Part shown: piece after piece, positions 59,120 through 64,000 of the stretch | Position numbering within the stretch: the stretch's first letter is position 1 | Layout of the letters: every line of letters starts with the position of its first letter | Source of the DNA: Magnolia sinica | Lineage: Eukaryota; Streptophyta; Magnoliopsida; Magnoliales; Magnoliaceae | DNA: 64,000 bases | Reading direction: 5' to 3' | NCBI RefSeq assembly: GCF_029962835.1 | Contig: NC_080589.1 | Location: forward strand, 16,699,586 to 16,763,585 | The notes under the pieces: model-generated | The model's database searches: none | Told to the model about the DNA's origin: nothing | The model's input: the letters and a program-made list of their open reading frames with translations, nothing else | Made by a program: the position numbers and the translations under genes

Positions 59120-59703
59120 TGTAGGTATAAATGTGATGAGGTCGATCATCATCTTCCTCAAGGATAACTACGAATCCATGAAGCTTCTCTTGACTCCTTA
59201 CAAAGACTTCTCGAATCTATGAGGAAAAATAGAAACTAGAAATAATTCTAGAAAGTTGAAATAAATTTATTAAATATTGATAAATGAATAAATGAGTCTA
59301 CAACCTTTTAAATAGGGATACCAAGACTTGGAATAAGTTTAGGAATTAAACTATAACTAAAACTCCCTGAAATTCATAACTTCCTATAAATAGTAAATTT
59401 ACTATTTATAGTAAGTGTCCTATGTGGCTTAACCACATTATTCTCCTAATTTTTCTAAACACTTTTCATGTTGGTCATAGCTCCTAAATCCCAACAGACG
59501 AAGAGTTATAATCAAATTAAAACTTATTGAAAATAGTAAAAAAAATGGAAATAAACTTCAAATTTGACTTAGATATGATGGAATCTCGCAAATTCTACGT
59601 GGGCAACCCAGCATAGACGGGTTGGTTGGATAAAGTAGCTTGTCATTCCCCAAAATCATATATGACACGTTGAGCAATTCATTCCAGCTCGCGAGATATG
59701 CCT
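59120..59703 (+). repeat. R2 repeat, copy 2
   Basis: Same family and orientation as 14985-15690. It is cut at 'gcgagatatgcc', exactly where the CACTA 3 left end begins, while copy 1 continues. Confidence 0.72.
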
Positions 59704-60775
59704 CACTACAAGAAATATGGTTTTTACCGACGAAACTTTTACTGACGAAATTTTTTTTCATCGGTAAAAAGGACTTTTACCAACGAAATTGTAAATTTGT
59801 AGGTAAAAGTCCCTTTTATAGGTGAAAATTTTCGTCGGTAAAGGTTGTTTTCAATTTTTGAAAAAAAATTCGAACGCTTTACTTTTATCGACAAAAAATT
59901 TCGTCAGTAAAGGTTGTTTTAAATTTTTGGAAAAAAATTTGAAAAGTTTACTTTTACCTATGAAAATTTTCGTAGCTAAAAAATGTTGATAAGACTTTTA
60001 CCTATGAAAATTTTCATCGATAAAGGTTGTTTTCAATTTTTGAAAAAAAATAAAATCTGTAAAGTTTATTTTTACCGACGTAATTGTAAATTCGTAGGTT
60101 AAAGCCCCTTTTACCGACGAATATTTTCGTCTATAGAGGTTGTTTTCAATTATTTTAAAAAAAAAATCGAAAGGTTTACTTTTACCAAAAGCAAATTTTC
60201 GTCGGTAAAGGTTGTTTTAAATTTTTGAAAAAAAAATTAAAAAGTTTACTTTTACCTACGAAAACGTTCGTCGGTAAAGGTTGTTTTCAATTTTTGAAAA
60301 AAAAATCGAAAAGTTTACTTTTACCAACGAAATTGTAAATTTGTTGGTAAAGGTCCCTTTTACCAACAAATATTTTCATCGGTAAAGGTTGTTTTGATTT
60401 TTTGAAAAAAATCAAAAAGATTACTTTTACTGACGAAATTATTATTTCGTAGGTAAAAGCCATCTTTACCGAAGAAAATTGTCGTCAGTAAAGGTTGTTT
60501 TAAATTTTTGAAAAAAAAAATTGAGAAGTTGATGTTTTGATTTTTTGAAAAAAAGTTGGAATAGTTTACTTTTACTGGCGAAAAGTTTCGTCAGTAAAAG
60601 TGGTTTTAAATTTTTGAAAAAAAATCAAAAAGTTTACTTTTACCTACAAAAATGTTTGTAGGTAAAAGATGTGGATGAGACTTTTACCTACGAAATGTTT
60701 CATAGGTAAAAATGTGGATGAGACTTTTACCAACGAAATATTTCATAGGTAAAAGTCTCTTTTTTTTTCACTATT
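59704..60775. mobile_element. CACTA element 3, left end with subterminal hairpin array
   Basis: Begins CACTACAAGAAATATGG at the break in R2 copy 2. About 1 kb follows made of some 13 units of 60-80 bp. Each has an inverted pair TTTACCGACGAAA..TTTCGTCGGTAAA, then 'ggttgttttcaatttttgaaaaaaa'. No right end is seen before 64000, so the element is truncated or runs out of the window. Confidence 0.75.
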
Positions 60776-61080
60776 CCAGCACAAAATTCCTGATTTACAC
60801 CTGTTACAATATATTCTTCCTGATATACACCTATTATATAATATATTTCATTATATTCACATTTACATCCATCTAAACCCAAACTATATGTAAATCCATC
60901 CAAACATAAACTACATCCATCCAAACACAAACAATCTTATCCATATCACATTCATCCATGCATAAATACATATAAGTTTAACATCATAAATAAAATATAA
61001 AAAATTATTCATAGCCTATTTCCTAGTGGGTCTCACAAAATTTAGTGTGGTGAACACATCGCCGACTGTGCATACACACC
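60776..61080. other. AT-rich sequence with short degenerate repeats
   Basis: Variants of 'cctgatatacacctatta' and 'catccatccaaac' recur. No gene recognised. Confidence 0.4.
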
Positions 61081-61084
61081 TAGG

Positions 61085-61205
61085 TCCTTACTCATGCCTT
61101 CATGGTAGATTCAAAATAGTTTCAATACAAGGTCACGAGTTCAAGTATCCCTTGTGGTTGTAAGCGACTTTGGTGTGTGAGTGTGTGTTAAAAGAAAAAG
61201 AAAGA
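61085..61205 (+). mobile_element. tRNA-like SINE, copy 1
   Basis: Matches 63608-63732: 'actcatgc', 'tggtaga', 'agtttcaa', 'aaggtcacgagttcaagta', a GT-rich tail and an A-rich end. GAGTTCAAGTATCCC resembles a Pol III B box. Boundaries are approximate. Confidence 0.5.
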
Positions 61206-61696
61206 AAGAAAATGTTGATTTATCTTTTGGGTTGAGCCTAATGGTACTTGGTGATTTCTCATCAGGTAGAAATTATTATTAGTTGTTTTTAGAAAGGTGA
61301 GATTAGGCCACGTATAATTATATTAACATGATAAAATGTTGTACGTATATTTGAGCAGACACCACAAAATAAACAAATGAAAAGAGAGAGAACATATGAG
61401 AGGTGATCCTTATCTCCTTTGATGGATTCAAGCTGCATGTGCCCTACCTAACTTCCTATAAGGAGAAGTTATATGGCTCTTGGAATAATGTTGGTGACAA
61501 ATGCACCTTGTTTATTAATATTATCATATTATGTCAGGACATGACTCTAAAAATGAAATAAATCCAAATCTCAAATAATCTATGCTATAAGAGATAGTGG
61601 AGATGGAAATAGATGCATTGTGATGCTTGAGTTTGAGTATGCTTGCCAACAAAGCAAGATTTTCTTATTTGTTGCCATGTGCTTGGGCTACATTAT
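61206..61696. other. Gene-free region
   Basis: Nothing recognisable. Confidence 0.45.
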
Positions 61697-62877
61697 TACA
61701 TCAATCGGGTTTGGGTTCAAGATCAGGTTTAGGTTTGGGTTTTCAAGTTTAGGTTTAGGTTAGGGAGTTGAGATTAGGATTAGGTGTAGGTTTAGGTTTA
61801 GAGATTTGAGAATACATTTAGGTTTTAGGTTTTAGGTTTAGGTTTTAGGTTTAGGTTAAGGTTAGGTTATAGGTTATAAGTTTAGGTTATAGGTTATAGG
61901 TTAAGGTTTAGGTTATAGGCTTTGGTTTAGGTTTAGGTTAAGGTTTATGTTTAGGTTATAGGTTTAGGTTAAGGTTTAGGCTTAGGTTATAGGTTATAGG
62001 TTATAGGTTATAGCTTTAGGGAATTGAGAATAGGTTAAGGTTTAGGTTTAGGAAATCGGGTTCAGGTTCGGGATCGGGTTTAGGTTTGAGTTTTCAAGTT
62101 TAGGTTTAGGTTTAGGTTAGGGAATTGAGATTAAGATTAGATGTAGGGATTTGAGAATACATTTAGGTTTTAGGTTTAGGTTTAGGTTTTAGGTTTTAGG
62201 TTTAGGTTTAGGTTTTAGGTTTAGGTTGAGGTTAAGGTTAGGTTATAGGTTATAAGTTTAGGTTATAGGTTATAGGTTATAGGTTAAGGTTTAGGTCATA
62301 GGTTTTGGTTTAGGTTAAGGTTATAGGTTTAGGTTTAGGTTAAGGTTTAGGTTTAGGTTTAGGTTTAGGTTATAAGTTATAGCTTTAGGGAATTGAGAAT
62401 AGGTTAAGGTTTAGGTTTAGGAAATTGGGTTCAGGTTCGGGATCGGGTTTAGGTTTGGATTTTCAAGTTTAGGTTTAGGTTTATTTTAGGGAGTTGAGAT
62501 TAGGATTAGGTGTAGGTTTAGGTTTAGGGATTTGAGAATACATTTAGGTTTTAGGTTTAGGTTTAGGTTATAGGTTATAGGTTTAGGTTATAGGTTAAAG
62601 ATTAGGTCATAGGTTTTGGTTTAGGTTAAGGTTATAGGTTTAGGTTTAGGTTATAGGTTCAAGTTATAGCTTTAGGGAATTGAGAATAGGTTAAGGTTTA
62701 GGTTTAGGAAATCGGGTTCAGGTTCGGGATCGGGTTTAAGTTTGGGTTTTCAAGTTTAGGTTTAGGTTTAGGTTTAGGTTAGGGAGTTGAGATTAGGATT
62801 AGGTGTAGGTGTAGGTTTAGGTTTAGGGATTTGAGAATACATTTAGGTTTGAGGTTTAGGTTTAGGTTATAGGTTTA

Positions 62878-63290
62878 GGGCCTATTTGGCCGGGCAGATT
62901 AGATGGGATTGGATGGTATTAGAGTGGATTGCACGGATTTCAAGGTAATGATAGATGCATCAGTGGATTGGTGCAAGATCCATGGGATTGCTATATCCCG
63001 CGATTGCAATATCTGGTCTGTTTGGCACGCCCGACCAATCCCGGGATTAAACCTTCCAATCCCTTTCAATCCCTCAAACCAAACACATCCCAGGAAATTT
63101 TAAAGGGATTAGGGTGGATTGCATGGGATTTAAAGGTAATGATGGTGATGTCAGTGGATTGTCTTAAGATCCATGGGATTGCTATATCGCGGGATCAGGA
63201 TCTCGTGTCTGTTTGGCATGCCTGGCCAATCCCGGGAACTATCTTCCAATCCCTTCTAATCCCATCCAATCTGCCCGACCAAACAGGCCC
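62878..63290. mobile_element. Tourist-like (PIF/Harbinger) MITE in the telomere-like array
   Basis: 413 bp with inverted ends GGGCCTATTTGGCCGGGCAG / CTGCCCGACCAAACAGGCCC and a TTA duplication (62875-62877, 63291-63293). GGGCC(T) ends with a TTA/TAA TSD are typical of Harbinger MITEs. The interior is a tandem duplication of about 200 bp ('ccatgggattgctatat' at about 62981 and 63172). No coding capacity. Confidence 0.88.
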
Positions 63291-63607
63291 TTAGGTTATA
63301 GGTTTAGGTTTAGGTTATAAGTGTAGGTTATAGGTTAAGGTTTAGGGAATTGAGTTTAGGTTATAGGTTAAGGTTATAGGTTTTGGGATTTGAGAATAGG
63401 TTTAGGTTATAAGTAGGTTAATGTTGTAGGTTATAGGTTTAGGTTTAGGTTTAGGGATTTGAGAATACGTTTACGTTTTAGGTTTAGGTTTAGGTTTTAC
63501 ATTTAGGTTTAGGTTTAGGTTAGGTTATAGGTTAAGGTTTAGGGAATTGAGTTTAGGTTATAGGTTATGGGTTATAGGTTAAGGTTTAGGTTTAGGTTTA
63601 GGTTTAG

Positions 63608-63732
63608 GCTACTCATGCTCGGGTGGTAGACTCTCAGGAGTTTCAACTCACGGTCAAGGGTTCGAGTACCCATAGGTGGTGAAATTCCACCAGTGTGTGT
63701 GTGTGGGGTGTGTGTGCATGTGTGTAAAAAAA
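63608..63732 (+). mobile_element. tRNA-like SINE, copy 2
   Basis: A unique 125-bp block in the array. It has a tRNA-like head, a B-box-like GGGTTCGAGTACC (about 63658), a GTGTGTGTG-rich segment and an A tail of eight before the array resumes. Any TSD is hidden by the repeats. Confidence 0.6.
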
Positions 63733-64000
63733 AGGTTAAGGTTTAGGTTTAGGTTATATGTTTTGGGATTTGAGAATAGGTTTAGGTTATAAGTTTATGT
63801 TAATGTTGTAGGTTAGGTTTAGGTTTAGGTTTAGGGATTTGAGAATACATTTAGGTTTTAGGTTTAGGTTAAGGTTATAGGTTTGGGTTATAGGTTTAGG
63901 TTTAGGTTATAAGTGTAGGTTATAGGTTTAGGTTAAGGTTAGGTTATAGGTTAAGGTTAAGGTTTAGGTTTAGGAAATCGGGTTCGGGTTTAGGTTTGGG

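Larger units (their letters stand above)
61697..64000 (+). repeat. Telomere-like GGTTTA minisatellite with higher-order units
   Basis: Mostly GGTTTA hexamers mixed with GGTTATA, GGTTAA and some TTTAGGG heptamers (the Arabidopsis-type telomere unit). Longer segments repeat within it: an anchor containing 'gggttcaggttcgggatcgg' lies near 61703 (diverged), 62053, 62421, 62708 and 63975 (shortened). The spacing is 290-370 bp where no element intervenes. It extends past the window edge and is interrupted by a MITE and a SINE. Confidence 0.85.

Noticed and set aside
63608-63732. A functional tRNA gene
   Set aside because: A B-box-like motif is present but I could not form a cloverleaf with an acceptor stem, and a GT/A-rich tail follows as in a SINE.
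61697-64000. A CRISPR array or functional telomere
   Set aside because: Units are degenerate, lack unique spacers of constant length, and contain inserted transposons; a working telomere would be nearly pure heptamers.

Overview
This is 64 kb of nuclear DNA from a flowering plant. It is AT-rich, full of microsatellites and layered with plant-type transposable elements: an L1 LINE with an RNase H domain, Ty1/Copia and Ty3/Gypsy elements, CACTA elements, MITEs and a tRNA-like SINE. The long Gypsy LTRs repeat the phrase 'gggcccacc..gatgtatg', and host introns are large. These point to a large-genome angiosperm, possibly a magnoliid, but the species cannot be fixed from sequence alone.

Only one apparently intact host gene is visible: an intronless CC-type (ROXY-like) glutaredoxin on the minus strand at 16151-16489. 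It has a CT-repeat leader, a TATA box and a poly(A) signal. Everything else recognisable as coding is transposon-derived or a captured gene fragment.

Layout. 1-1.24 kb: an LTR-like repeat (R1). 1.88-11.68 kb: a near full-length LINE bounded by a perfect 14-bp target-site duplication (TSD), with a 3.15 kb solo Gypsy LTR inside its ORF2. 11.7-15 kb: gene-free. 15-15.7 kb: repeat R2. 16.1-16.8 kb: the glutaredoxin gene. 18.04-18.58 kb: a MITE. 19.43-30.12 kb: Copia element 1, with a 5.1 kb solo Gypsy LTR (copy A) in its reverse transcriptase. 30.1-36.2 kb: remains of Tat-like Gypsy elements plus a solo Copia LTR with a perfect TSD. 36.24-55.13 kb: Copia element 2 on the minus strand, with a perfect 5-bp TSD at its two ends nearly 19 kb apart. 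It was opened by a 9.7 kb CACTA transposon and by a second copy (B) of the same solo Gypsy LTR. 56-57.6 kb: R1 again, inverted. 58.8-60.8 kb: ends of two further CACTA elements. 61.7-64 kb: a degenerate telomere-like GGTTTA array carrying a Tourist-like MITE and a SINE.

The most notable object is the CACTA transposon at 37257-46944. Its ends begin CACTAC, it has a 3-bp TGA TSD, and it has subterminal CTACGGAT..ATCCGTAG repeats. I see no transposase in it. It carries intron-containing fragments of three unrelated host genes, all in the same sense: one FATB acyl-ACP thioesterase exon, one CLC-f-type chloride channel exon, and four consecutive exons of ferredoxin-sulfite reductase including its C-terminus. 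All three carry disabling lesions or lack most of the parent gene. The nesting gives a relative clock: Gypsy remnant, then Copia 2, then the CACTA and the solo LTR as separate later insertions into it.
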